From NCBI GenBank assembly GCA_938036655.1, contig CALHQS010000064.1, positions 1 through 10,765 on the forward strand: 10,765 bases of DNA, in the 5' to 3' direction. Each line of letters starts with the position of its first letter. The first letter of the stretch is position 1. The DNA comes from an uncultured Candidatus Altimarinota bacterium (GTDB lineage Bacteria > Patescibacteriota > Gracilibacteria > BD1-5 > UBA2023). Below the pieces are notes generated by a model. That model made no database searches and was not told the origin of the DNA. It saw nothing but the letters and a program-made list of their open reading frames with translations. The position numbers and the translations under genes are program-made. Below are positions 1 to 6,827 of this stretch, piece after piece.

Positions 1-1402
1 AAAAAAGTGATTTAATCGAGAAAAAATTCATCGCCATAAAAGCAATGCATCCAGAAAAAATTCCAGCACAGAGTAAAAGTGCGCTTTTTGAAAGTATTTT
101 CCCAAAATATAGTGTATCTCGCACCAAAAATAACGAAATCATCACGAGAAGTACCTGACTTGCGAGCGTCACAACTGCGGAGCCAATGAACGAATAAAAG
201 GGGATTATCACGAGATTTCCGACAATGTTCACGAGAGCAATAAAAAGATTGACGTAAATAATTTTTTTCTGCTCATTTTTGGCAATCAAAATATAATTGG
301 CAAGCGAACTGATAAAATAAAATAAAAATATCCACGCCACGATTTGCATCACATCCACAGAATTTGCGCCATTGATTGGTACCAAAAAACTTTCTGAACT
401 AATAAATGGAATGATTTTTTCTGCAAAAAACGCTAGAAAAACTGAAATTCCCACACCAAAACCAAATAGTAATTCAAATCATTTGAGAGAAAGATTTTTG
501 GTATCAGTAACGCGATTTTCGCTAATAGATGCCGTCAAAACCGGCAAAAAACTGTTCAAAAAAATAGTCCCATACATCATGCCCACTTCCACGATTTTCA
601 TCGGAATACTATAAATCCCGATAATCGCATCAGATACGGACGCATCTTCCATGAGCGACAAAAAAAGCGTATCAACCTTGAAAAAAATCACTCCCAAAAA
701 GAGGGCAATTCCGTACGGAATAGACATTTTGAGGATTTTTTTGATATATTCAGAATCCCAATAAAAACGAATTTTGTGGAATTTTTTCGCGTGCCAAAAG
801 ATAAGTCCTGTCATTACGAGATTTCCAGCAAGTCCAGCCAAAAATACCATTATGAGACCAAATTCTGGCGATACAGAATTTTTGGGAAAAAGCCCATACG
901 CAAAAAATGCCACAAGTCCAAATGTTGCTAATTTGCCAGCCGTGTTGGCAATAAAACTAAATTCTGTTCTGAGAATTGCTTGCAAATAACTCATAATCGA
1001 GCTATGAATCAGTCCAAGAAGTGTAAAAATTGAGACAATAAAAATTGAAAGCAGTGCGGTTGGAGAATTGTATCATTCCATAAAAAATCCGATTCCAAGC
1101 GCCAAACACATAATCATGAGTCCAGAAAGTGTGCGCAGCGACAAAATATTTCCTGAAATTTTTTCCAATTTTTCGGGATTGTCGTGCACTTGCGACATTT
1201 CGCGAACGCTGATGGTGTAGAGTCCCAAATCCGCCAAAACTGCAAAAATCGAAAGATAATTATAGATTTTGGAATACATCCCATAGCCGCTCGTATCGAG
1301 ATAATCAGCCACGATTTTGATGAGAAAAATCGAAATCAGGCCCGTCATCACTTTTCCGGCGATTTGTGCGAGCGTGTTGGTATAAATTTTTTTTGTAGGC
1401 AT
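1..1402 (-). CDS. Wzx-like oligosaccharide flippase (MATE/PST superfamily), 3' end beyond window
   Basis: A polytopic membrane protein of at least 467 residues that probably flips lipid-linked oligosaccharide units across the cytoplasmic membrane for surface polysaccharide assembly. It opens with an N-terminus typical of the family (MPTKKIYTNTLAQIAGKV), followed by many hydrophobic helices separated by short charged loops. Family length is usually around 450-500 residues, so little is missing. The frame is open only if TGA codons at 1073-1075 and 479-481 (complement) are read as an amino acid; both lie inside continuous membrane-protein sequence, and no TAA or TAG occurs down to base 1. The ATG at 1402 is chosen because a -10 box lies 6 bases upstream, although the frame stays open slightly further upstream. 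There is no Shine-Dalgarno sequence. The family call is firm at superfamily level; substrate and exact clade are not determinable. Confidence 0.85.
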
Positions 1403-1408
1403 GCGAAT

Positions 1409-1435
1409 ATTGTATGCAATCGAAAAAAAAATCAA
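1409..1435 (-). promoter_or_regulatory. Promoter of the flippase gene, probably leaderless
   Basis: On the minus strand TTGATT (1430-1435) is followed after 15 bases by TACAAT (1409-1414). The flippase ATG begins 6 bases after the -10 box, so a normal transcription start would fall on or next to the start codon. Confidence 0.55.
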
Positions 1436-1441
1436 GAAAAT

Positions 1442-1469
1442 TTGAATTTTTCCACATTTTTTCTATAAT
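1442..1469 (+). promoter_or_regulatory. Promoter of polA, probably leaderless
   Basis: TTGAAT (1442-1447), a 16-base spacer and a perfect TATAAT (1464-1469). The polA ATG at 1476 is 6 bases downstream of the -10 box, so the mRNA would begin at or next to the start codon. This supports choosing 1476 as the start. Confidence 0.7.
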
Positions 1470-1475
1470 TTTTGC

Positions 1476-2921
1476 ATGAAAAAAATCTCCCCAAAATTCC
1501 GCGATTTTCGCGCGATGCATCTTTTGCTGCCAAAATTTTGAAAAAAAAATCTCGAAACGCTCGTTGATCAAGAATTTGCAGAAAATTTTTCGGTGCTTTC
1601 TGATGCCGAAAAATCCTTTTTTCTTGAAAAACTTGCTCAGAAAAATTCGCTCGAACAAGAAATTGCTGAAAAAAATTTAGAAAATATTTTGTCGCTTGAA
1701 AATCAAATTTCTGTGGTTTTGTACGATATGGAGCGCACGGGCGTGAGTTTTGATGTGGCAAAAATGGAAGATATTCGCACGCGAATTCGTGCTGATATTT
1801 CCGCTTTGGAATCAGAAATCTTTGAGATTATTGGAGAACGCATTAATATCAATTCTCCAAAACAATTACAAGTTTTATTTTTTCAAAAACTCGGCATCAA
1901 GCCTATCAAAAAAAATAAAACGGGTTTTTCGGTGGATACTGATGTGCTTGAAGAAATCGCAAAAACCCACGATGTGGCGCGCCTAGTTCTCGAATATCGC
2001 CGACTTTCCAAACTTTCTTCAACGTATGTTGATGGACTTTTGAAGGTGGTGGATTTGCGTGACAATCGCATTCATACGAATTATGATTCGCTTGGGACGA
2101 CGACGGGACGAATGAGTTCGAGTGATCCGAATTTGCAAAATATTCCGACGGGCGATGGATACGCCAACGAAATCAAATCATGCTTTGTAGCGTCTCCAGG
2201 AAATATTTTGCTCGTGGCGGATTATTCTCAGATTGAACTTCGAATTTTGGCTTTTTTGTCGCAAGATGCGGGACTTTTGGATGCTTTTACTAATGATGAA
2301 GATATTCATACGCGCACGGCCAAATTTTTGTTTGGTGATCGTGAAATTTCTCCAGCAGAACGCCGAATTGCCAAAAGCGTGAATTTTGGTGTGATTTATG
2401 GAATCACGGGATTTGGGCTTGCTAAAACACTCGAATGTTCGCCTTGGGAAGCACAAAAATATGTGGACGCATTTTATGAAAAATATCCTGGCGTGAAAAA
2501 TTTTTATGATAAACTTTTGGAAGATGGTCGAAAAAATGGCTTTGTAGAAACTTTTTTTGGGCGCAAAAGATTCGTTCCGGCACTCAACGATGCTAACAAA
2601 ACGATGCGATCAATTGCGGAGCGTGAGGCGATGAATATGCCGATTCAGGGAACCGCGGCTGACATCCTCAAACTCGCTATGATAGATATTTTCCAAAAAA
2701 TTTCTGAAAAAAACCTCTCAGGAAAGATGATTTTACAAGTGCATGATGAATTGGTTTTTGATGTTCCAGAATCGGAAAAAGAGATTTTTGAACAATTGAT
2801 TCGCGATTCGATGGAACGAATTTTTGAAATTCAGAATTTACGAAAAATTCCAGAAAATATGCATGAAGTAAAAATTATTGTGGATATTGGAGAAGGAAAA
2901 AATTGGACGGAAGCAAAATAA
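1476..2921 (+). CDS. polA: DNA polymerase I, polymerase domain only
   Basis: Family A DNA polymerase of 481 residues for gap filling and repair synthesis. Motif A (DYSQIELR, 249-256, metal-binding Asp249), motif B/O-helix (RRIAKSVNFGVIYG, 296-309, with Lys300 and Phe304) and motif C (QVHDE, 421-425, Asp424) are intact, as is the TTTGRMSSSDPNLQNIP segment. Usual bacterial Pol I is about 850-930 residues; the 5' nuclease and most of the 3'-5' exonuclease domain are absent. About 35 N-terminal residues (DFRAMHLLLP and following) resemble only the tail of the exonuclease domain. Phe304 in the O-helix is the usual cellular residue. The start at 1476 requires reading TGA at 1539-1541 as residue 22; without it the first start would be a GTG at 1593. 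The promoter immediately upstream supports 1476. It ends in TAA, then a terminator. Confidence 0.95.
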
Positions 2922-2932
2922 TCTGGACAAGC

Positions 2933-2961
2933 AAAAAGCCACCCTCGTGAGTGGCTTTTTT
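2933..2961. terminator. Bidirectional hairpin terminator after polA
   Basis: A 10-bp stem, AAAAAGCCAC (2933-2942) with GTGGCTTTTT (2951-2960), 8-base loop, and T-runs on both strands. It lies 11 bases after the polA stop and 15 bases beyond the stop of the convergent minus-strand gene, so it can serve both. Confidence 0.9.
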
Positions 2962-2976
2962 ACAAATGAAACTCCC

Positions 2977-3651
2977 TTATTCGATTCCACGTACTTCTGG
3001 AACGAGACTCAGGAAAACCATTTGCACTTCGTGAGAGAAGAATTCTTTTCTCTCATAGAGCGAGAACACTGCGGCTTGTCGAACTTCTGGCGAGATTTCA
3101 CCATGCAAATATACAAACTCACTTGGTTCGTGCTTTTGCTCGAATTTTGCCTCCCATATCAGGTAGGCTGTTCTTGTCAGCGTATCAAGACGATTCAATA
3201 CATATTCTCGTTCCGCATTCGAGGTTCCGCTTAATAGCATTTTTTTGCTTTCATCCGTAATAATTCTACGGAATAAAGCGTGCAACCCATCTGAATCAAT
3301 GGTTTGCAAAAATTGCTGCCGATTTTTGGGTGACCAATTTTGCAGAACGGCCGCACACTCAAGCATCGAGTAGTGTGAGAAATTACCAATATTGAACATT
3401 GGCAATAACTTCATCTGTCTTTTAACGGAGAGATTTTTGAGTGCCAGCAGGCATCCATAAGAACTCCTATCCCCGATGCTTCGAAGAAAATAAGAACAAA
3501 ATCCCGCATCTTGATCTAGCAGAGCCATCAATAACTCTGCTAATTCCGGAGCATTGTAATTGGGTGCACTATACAGCTGTGCATCCAATTGTTCATTGAC
3601 TAGAATCTGCGAGGCTTGCCAAATTGGTCCCAAATTTTTTGTATTACACAT
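2977..3651 (-). CDS. Hypothetical alpha-helical repeat-like protein
   Basis: A 224-residue protein that I do not recognise. It has no signal peptide and no membrane helix. The sequence reads as successive amphipathic helical pairs, for example LAELLMALLDQDAGFCSYFL, LLALKNLSVKRQMKLLPMF and SPEVRQAAVFSLYERKEFF near the C-terminus; the last resembles a HEAT-type helix. A scaffold or binding role would be a guess. The ATG at 3651 is preceded by AAGGA (complement of 3658-3662) with a 6-base spacer. It ends in TAA. It has its own promoter about 66 bases upstream of the ATG and shares the polA terminator. Coding is supported by the long open frame plus promoter, Shine-Dalgarno and terminator in correct order. 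The Shine-Dalgarno sequence is unlike the genes outside this block. A small non-conserved orphan gene is possible. Confidence 0.75.
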   Translation of the reverse strand: MCNTKNLGPIWQASQILVNEQLDAQLYSAPNYNAPELAELLMALLDQDAGFCSYFLRSIGDRSSYGCLLALKNLSVKRQMKLLPMFNIGNFSHYSMLECAAVLQNWSPKNRQQFLQTIDSDGLHALFRRIITDESKKMLLSGTSNAEREYVLNRLDTLTRTAYLIWEAKFEQKHEPSEFVYLHGEISPEVRQAAVFSLYERKEFFSHEVQMVFLSLVPEVRGIE

Positions 3652-3657
3652 ACAAAG

Positions 3658-3662
3658 TCCTT
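3658..3662 (-). promoter_or_regulatory. Shine-Dalgarno site of the 224-residue hypothetical gene
   Basis: AAGGA on the minus strand, 6 bases before the ATG at 3651. It fixes that start. The genes outside 2962-4620 show no comparable site. Confidence 0.7.
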
Positions 3663-3723
3663 TTTCTGCTCGTCGGCTTGCGCCCTATTTCATCCGTCGA
3701 ATGCGGAAACGAACATCTTTGAT

Positions 3724-3751
3724 ATTGTAGATAAAATTTTATTTTTGTCAA
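3724..3751 (-). promoter_or_regulatory. Promoter of the 224-residue hypothetical gene
   Basis: Perfect TTGACA (3746-3751), 16-base spacer, TACAAT (3724-3729). The spacer contains the perfect palindrome ATAAAATTTTAT. It predicts a leader of about 66 bases before the ATG at 3651. It shares the ATTTGACAAAAA core with the two other promoters of this block. Confidence 0.75.
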
Positions 3752-3766
3752 ATATTTTCAAAACTA

Positions 3767-3794
3767 AGAAGTCGTCCTCTTGAGGACGACTTCT
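3767..3794 (-). terminator. Perfect 13-bp hairpin, probable terminator of the 89-residue gene
   Basis: Stem 3767-3779 pairs perfectly with 3782-3794 around a two-base TT centre. On the minus strand it is followed by a T-rich stretch (TTAGTTTTG). It lies 15 bases after the TGA that closes the gene at 3810. The T-run is interrupted, so some other RNA role such as 3'-end protection is possible. Confidence 0.65.
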
Positions 3795-3809
3795 CCAATT
3801 TTTAAAGGA

Positions 3810-4079
3810 TCAGTCCGAGCACAAGCAGGGATGAGTCCACTTACGTCGTTCTTTTTCTCTTGGCTTTCTTAAACCCAAAAACTCTTCAAAATACCGACTT
3901 AAATTGCCGGACATTTGCAGTTCTGAGTAATACAATTTTCGAATCAGTGTCCTTTTCAGGTCCTGATTCTTGATTATTTTTAAGTAAGCCACGCTTCCGA
4001 GGTTAATCGGTTCGCCTTTTCTGAGCAGATAAAACGTTCGGGCGATCGCGCCGCCCTTTGAAGGTGTTGCATTTTTCAT
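3810..4079 (-). CDS. Hypothetical small basic protein, ends in TGA
   Basis: An 89-residue, Lys/Arg-rich protein of no recognised family, apparently soluble, with a predicted helical middle (LKRTLIRKLYYSELQMSGNL) and a Cys-containing tail (HPCLCSD). The ATG at 4079 is chosen because AAGGAG lies 6 bases upstream; the frame is open to an ATG at 4148, but that one sits right at the promoter -10. The stop is TGA (3810-3812), whereas the other complete genes here end in TAA and several use TGA as sense. If TGA is read as Gly, the frame runs on through a second TGA (3690-3692) to TAG at 3600-3602. That would give 159 residues, crossing the hairpin and the next gene's promoter, which looks unlikely for a designed coding region. 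It has its own promoter. It could be an acquired gene or a misread frame. Confidence 0.6.
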   Translation of the reverse strand: MKNATPSKGGAIARTFYLLRKGEPINLGSVAYLKIIKNQDLKRTLIRKLYYSELQMSGNLSRYFEEFLGLRKPREKERRKWTHPCLCSD

Positions 4080-4085
4080 GCGAAT

Positions 4086-4091
4086 CTCCTT
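4086..4091 (-). promoter_or_regulatory. Shine-Dalgarno site deciding the start at 4079
   Basis: AAGGAG on the minus strand with a 6-base spacer to the ATG at 4079. It argues against the upstream ATG at 4148. Confidence 0.75.
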
Positions 4092-4145
4092 GGTTACATT
4101 GCCTTTCGCGCGATAGCAACATGCACCGCATCCCAACACTAGTAT

Positions 4146-4174
4146 CATTTAGCGAAAAAATTCGTTTTTGTCAA
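4146..4174 (-). promoter_or_regulatory. Promoter of the 89-residue hypothetical gene
   Basis: Perfect TTGACA (4169-4174), 17-base spacer, weak -10 TAAATG (4146-4151). The spacer contains the dyad CGAATTTTTTCG. It closely matches the promoter at 4585-4613. The predicted leader is about 60 bases. Confidence 0.6.
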
Positions 4175-4207
4175 ATTTTTTTAGAAAAATTATTTTTGCA
4201 TTCAAAA

Positions 4208-4225
4208 ACTGCCCCAGTGGGCAGT
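4208..4225 (-). terminator. Hairpin terminator of the 85-residue hypothetical gene
   Basis: Stem ACTGCCC (4208-4214) with GGGCAGT (4219-4225), 4-base loop, followed on the minus strand by TTTTT. It lies about 55 bases after the stop of the gene at 4280. Confidence 0.8.
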
Positions 4226-4228
4226 ATA

Positions 4229-4271
4229 TTGACATGTCAAGAAGTGCAGCTTTATCAGCACACCTCTTGAC
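4229..4271 (-). repeat. Palindrome and imperfect hairpin in the 3' untranslated region
   Basis: The perfect 12-base palindrome TTGACATGTCAA (4229-4240) overlaps a larger hairpin. In that hairpin 4236-4242 pairs with 4265-4271 (7 bp) and 4244-4247 pairs with 4258-4261 (4 bp), with a small asymmetric bulge and a 10-base loop. Both lie between the stop codon at 4280 and the terminator at 4208-4225, so they would be transcribed as alternative RNA folds or act as a DNA site. Function unknown. Confidence 0.6.
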
Positions 4272-4279
4272 CGTGGTGG

Positions 4280-4537
4280 TTACTCTTGAACCAGAATATC
4301 CTCAAGGAGCTTCCTCGCGCCTTCGCTCAAAGATATATTTGTCTGTTGTATGAGGAGAGTAGCTAAATACTTTCTTTCCTTAATGCTCGATACTTCTTCG
4401 GTCAAAAAATCGAGATCGGATTTCTCAAGATGAGAACCACTATCCAATAGAATGGAAACTCTTTCCCTTGGGGTGAACTCATCTAAAGCGTATCTGTCCA
4501 ACATGACATTCGTCCTTTCATAGGGGTTGAAAAACAT
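4280..4537 (-). CDS. Hypothetical small helical protein
   Basis: An 85-residue protein of no recognised family. It is acidic, apparently soluble and probably all helical, with two helix-pair-like units (RERVSILLDSGSHLEKSDLD and KYLATLLIQQTNISLSEGAR). These loosely recall the helix pairs in the 224-residue protein nearby. The ATG at 4537 is preceded by GGAGG (complement of 4542-4546) with a 4-base spacer. It ends in TAA. It has its own TTGACA promoter and its own terminator, so it is a complete single-gene unit. Neighbouring genes of the block are oriented the same way but separately transcribed. Function cannot be assigned; a toxin-antitoxin or small regulatory protein is possible, but nothing in the sequence shows it. 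Confidence 0.7.
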   Translation of the reverse strand: MFFNPYERTNVMLDRYALDEFTPRERVSILLDSGSHLEKSDLDFLTEEVSSIKERKYLATLLIQQTNISLSEGARKLLEDILVQE

Positions 4538-4541
4538 ACTA

Positions 4542-4546
4542 CCTCC
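4542..4546 (-). promoter_or_regulatory. Shine-Dalgarno site of the 85-residue hypothetical gene
   Basis: GGAGG on the minus strand, 4 bases before the ATG at 4537. It is the strongest Shine-Dalgarno match in the window. Confidence 0.7.
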
Positions 4547-4584
4547 ATACGGTCCCTTATGTTCCGTAATCGTGCAGCAAATAA

Positions 4585-4613
4585 TATTTAACGAAGAAAT
4601 TCTTTTTTGTCAA
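4585..4613 (-). promoter_or_regulatory. Promoter of the 85-residue hypothetical gene
   Basis: Perfect TTGACA (4608-4613), 17-base spacer, TAAATA (4585-4590). The spacer holds the dyad GAATTTCTTC in nearly the same register as in the promoter at 4146-4174. The predicted leader is about 40 bases. Confidence 0.65.
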
Positions 4614-4642
4614 ATCTTTTTTCAAAAAAAGGGAAAACTTTT

Positions 4643-4670
4643 TTGCACAAGCGTTATTTTTCCTTATAAT
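4643..4670 (+). promoter_or_regulatory. Promoter of the membrane-protease operon, probably leaderless
   Basis: TTGCAC (4643-4648), 16-base spacer, perfect TATAAT (4665-4670). The first ATG of the operon (4678) is 7 bases after the -10 box, so transcription should start at about the start codon. Confidence 0.7.
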
Positions 4671-4677
4671 ATCGTAT

Positions 4678-5427
4678 ATGGCCAATTTTGATACGCTTTT
4701 TTTTGAACAGCACATCAATGACGACGAACAAATTGAAAAAGTATTTCATCGACATTTTTTTGTGATTATTGAAGATCTTTTGATTTGGGTATTTTTTGCG
4801 TTGATAATCCCGACTTTTTTGTATTATTATAATGTTTTTGATTTGCAAAAAATCATCGCGGATCGCAGTTATGTTCATGCATATTTATTTTTGATATACT
4901 TTATTCTTCTGTACAAAATTTTTGATTGGTATCTGGATGTGTGGATTGCGACGGATCGAACGCTTGTTGAGATGCGCTGGAAATGGTTTACACCACAACT
5001 TTTGTATATCGGCTATGAAAAAATAGAGTCAATCGAAGTTCGCACGCCATCGTGGCTGTACTCGGTGGCGGGAATTTCTGATGTACGGATTCATCTGGCG
5101 GGAGATGAGCACCACACACTGACTTCGGCCGCATTTCCCAAAGAAATGGTTCAATACCTTCAGGATGCTACACAACCAAAAAAACCTTCTGAGAATCCTG
5201 ATGATCGCGAGCCGTTTGAGGTGCTTGTGGATACACTTTCCTGAGTGGTGCGCAATCATCTTGATACAAATGGCAAAAATTTTATCACGAAAGATTATAT
5301 TGAAAAATTGGACGCGACGCTTTCTGATGGCGCGCCGATTGATCTTCGTTCCAGCGATGAAAAGCATGTAGTGGAGGCTTGGAAGAAAAAACATATTCCA
5401 CTCGAAATCAAAAACTCTGACAAATAA
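4678..5427 (+). CDS. Membrane protein with bacterial PH-like domain
   Basis: A 249-residue inner-membrane protein. Two transmembrane helices lie at about residues 31-50 and 67-83, immediately followed by a PH-like beta domain (about 84-165) that begins with the family-typical VWIATDRTLVEMRW pattern. This is the YdbS-like arrangement of a helical hairpin plus bPH2 domain. The C-terminal ~80 residues are hydrophilic and not assigned. The frame needs TGA at 5242-5244 read as residue 189; stopping there would remove the last 60 residues, which read as normal protein (NGKNFITKDYIEKL) up to TAA at 5425-5427. It is the first gene of a four-gene operon and is followed after 3 bases by the site-2 protease gene. 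The PH domain may act as a membrane or partner anchor for the proteases; that is inference. Confidence 0.8.
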
Positions 5428-5430
5428 TAT

Positions 5431-6609
5431 ATGAATATTTTTCTTTGAATTTTACTGACTATAATCGTATTTTTCGTGGTGGTAATGATTCATGAATTTG
5501 GACACTTTATCACTGCGAGAATGACAGGAATGAAAGTTTTGGAATTTGGATTCGGCATTCCACCCAAAATCAAAAAAATTTTCACTGATAAAAAATGAAC
5601 AGATTTTACCTTCAATGCATTGCCTTTTGGTGGGTTTGTTCGTATTGATGGCGAGGATTTTTCTAAGCCATCTGCGTTTGCCGATGGGGCTTTTATGTCA
5701 AAATCACTTCCCAAGCGACTTCTTGTTTTGGTTGCGGGCGTAGTTATGAATCTTGTATTGGCGTGGGTGATTTTTACAGGAATGTTTTTGGTTGGTGCCA
5801 AGCCACTCACGGTTATTCCGATGGATATTGGTCCGACGCATTCCTTTTTCTTGCCATCGTTTGAGGAAAGTCTTGAAAGTGGCTTTGTAAAGCGCTCCAA
5901 TGTGGCCATTGAGCCGCTCGAAGATTCTATTGCTCAGAAGGCAGGACTCCGCGAAAATGATGAAATCATCTCGGTAAATGGTCAAAAAATTGTCGATACA
6001 GATGATTTGGTCGAGATTATTGCTAAAAATAAAAATCTTGATTTTGAAATTTTGCGTGATGGTGAAATTCAGAAAATTGCGGTGCGCCCAGAAAATGGGA
6101 AAATTGGCACAAAAATTTTCTACAAATCCCTTGAAATGGATAAAGACTTTTCCAAAAAAACGGGCGTTATTGAGGCGGCAAAACTTGGGGCAGGGGAGAC
6201 ATATCATGCTTCAATGTTGACCTTCAAACTCGTGAAAAAAACGCTTGGAGCACTCTTTTTTCCAAAAGATGATGCTGAACGCACGGCCGCTCAGAAAAAT
6301 CTTTCTGGTCCAATTGGAATGGGAAATGCCTTTGTAATGATGGTGGAGCATGCGTTGCCAATATCTGTGATTTTACTCTTTGTGGCGCTACTTTCTATCA
6401 ATCTCGCAGTGATGAACATTTTGCCATTTCCAGCGCTGGATGGCGGACGAATGCTCTTTGCAACGGTCTATAGCGTGGGTAAACGACTCGGATTTTCTCG
6501 TGAAAAAATCCTAAAATCAGAACAAATTATCAATTCTCTTGGGTTTATTTTACTACTGACGTTTATGATATACGTGGCTGGGATTGATATTTTTAGACTT
6601 TTACAATAA
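5431..6609 (+). CDS. rseP: Site-2 intramembrane metalloprotease (M50, RseP/RasP type)
   Basis: A 392-residue zinc protease that cuts transmembrane segments, typically of anti-sigma factors or leftover signal peptides. The first helix carries the active-site HEFGH (21-25). PLGG-like LPFGGFVRI follows at 64-72, and a PDZ domain lies around 160-220 (AGLRENDEIISVNGQKI). The conserved LSGPIG is at 291-296, and the last catalytic motif NILPFPALDGGR at 329-340 has the metal ligand Asp337. Two TGA codons, at 5446-5448 (residue 6) and 5596-5598 (residue 56), must be read through. Residue 56 sits in the family's GT(D/E)(F/Y) pattern just before the PLGG motif, where Gly is common, supporting TGA = Gly. 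Without readthrough the HEFGH motif would be lost. There is no Shine-Dalgarno sequence; the gene starts 3 bases after the upstream stop, implying coupled translation. Confidence 0.95.
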
Positions 6610-6614
6610 TTTTT

Positions 6615-6827
6615 ATGACTTTTATCGGTGCATTTTTGATTTTTTTCGGAGTTTCTGTGATTCTTTTTCCAGAGCTTATTGCGATTATTATCGGTGTTTT
6701 CTTTATCGCTGTAGGAATTAATGTGTTAGCATTTTCTTTCCGCATTCAGCAAGTTCAGAAAAATGCTTCGGAAAATCAGAATCGAGTTTTCACTATCGGT
6801 AATTACGAATTTATCAGAAAAAAATAA
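6615..6827 (+). CDS. Small two-helix membrane protein, unknown family
   Basis: A 70-residue protein with two hydrophobic helices (about residues 3-20 and 22-42) and a polar C-terminal tail of about 28 residues ending in basic residues. I do not recognise the family. It starts 5 bases after the protease gene, and its TAA overlaps the ATG of the PrsW gene by one base (TAATG), so it is clearly part of the operon and translationally coupled. Its place between two intramembrane proteases suggests it could be a modulator, adaptor or substrate of one of them; this is inference from position only. There is no Shine-Dalgarno sequence. Confidence 0.75.
   Translation: MTFIGAFLIFFGVSVILFPELIAIIIGVFFIAVGINVLAFSFRIQQVQKNASENQNRVFTIGNYEFIRKK

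Noticed and set aside
479..1435. Flippase as two broken pieces (pseudogene or frameshift)
   Set aside because: The two pieces are in the same frame, separated only by a TGA codon, and the sequence across it and beyond 479 stays a coherent membrane protein. The same happens in three other conserved genes, so recoding explains it better.
4058..4270. Plus-strand open frame across the small hypothetical genes
   Set aside because: It is antisense to a gene with promoter, Shine-Dalgarno sequence and terminator, and it has no expression signals of its own.
4280..4537. Toxin-antitoxin pair formed by the 85- and 89-residue genes
   Set aside because: The genes have separate promoters and terminators and show no toxin or antitoxin motif I can recognise.
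5596..5598. TGA read as tryptophan (code 4, mycoplasma type)
   Set aside because: The codon falls in a protease-family position where Gly is common, and TGG is used normally for Trp. Gly is the better fit, although only an alignment of all sites can settle it.
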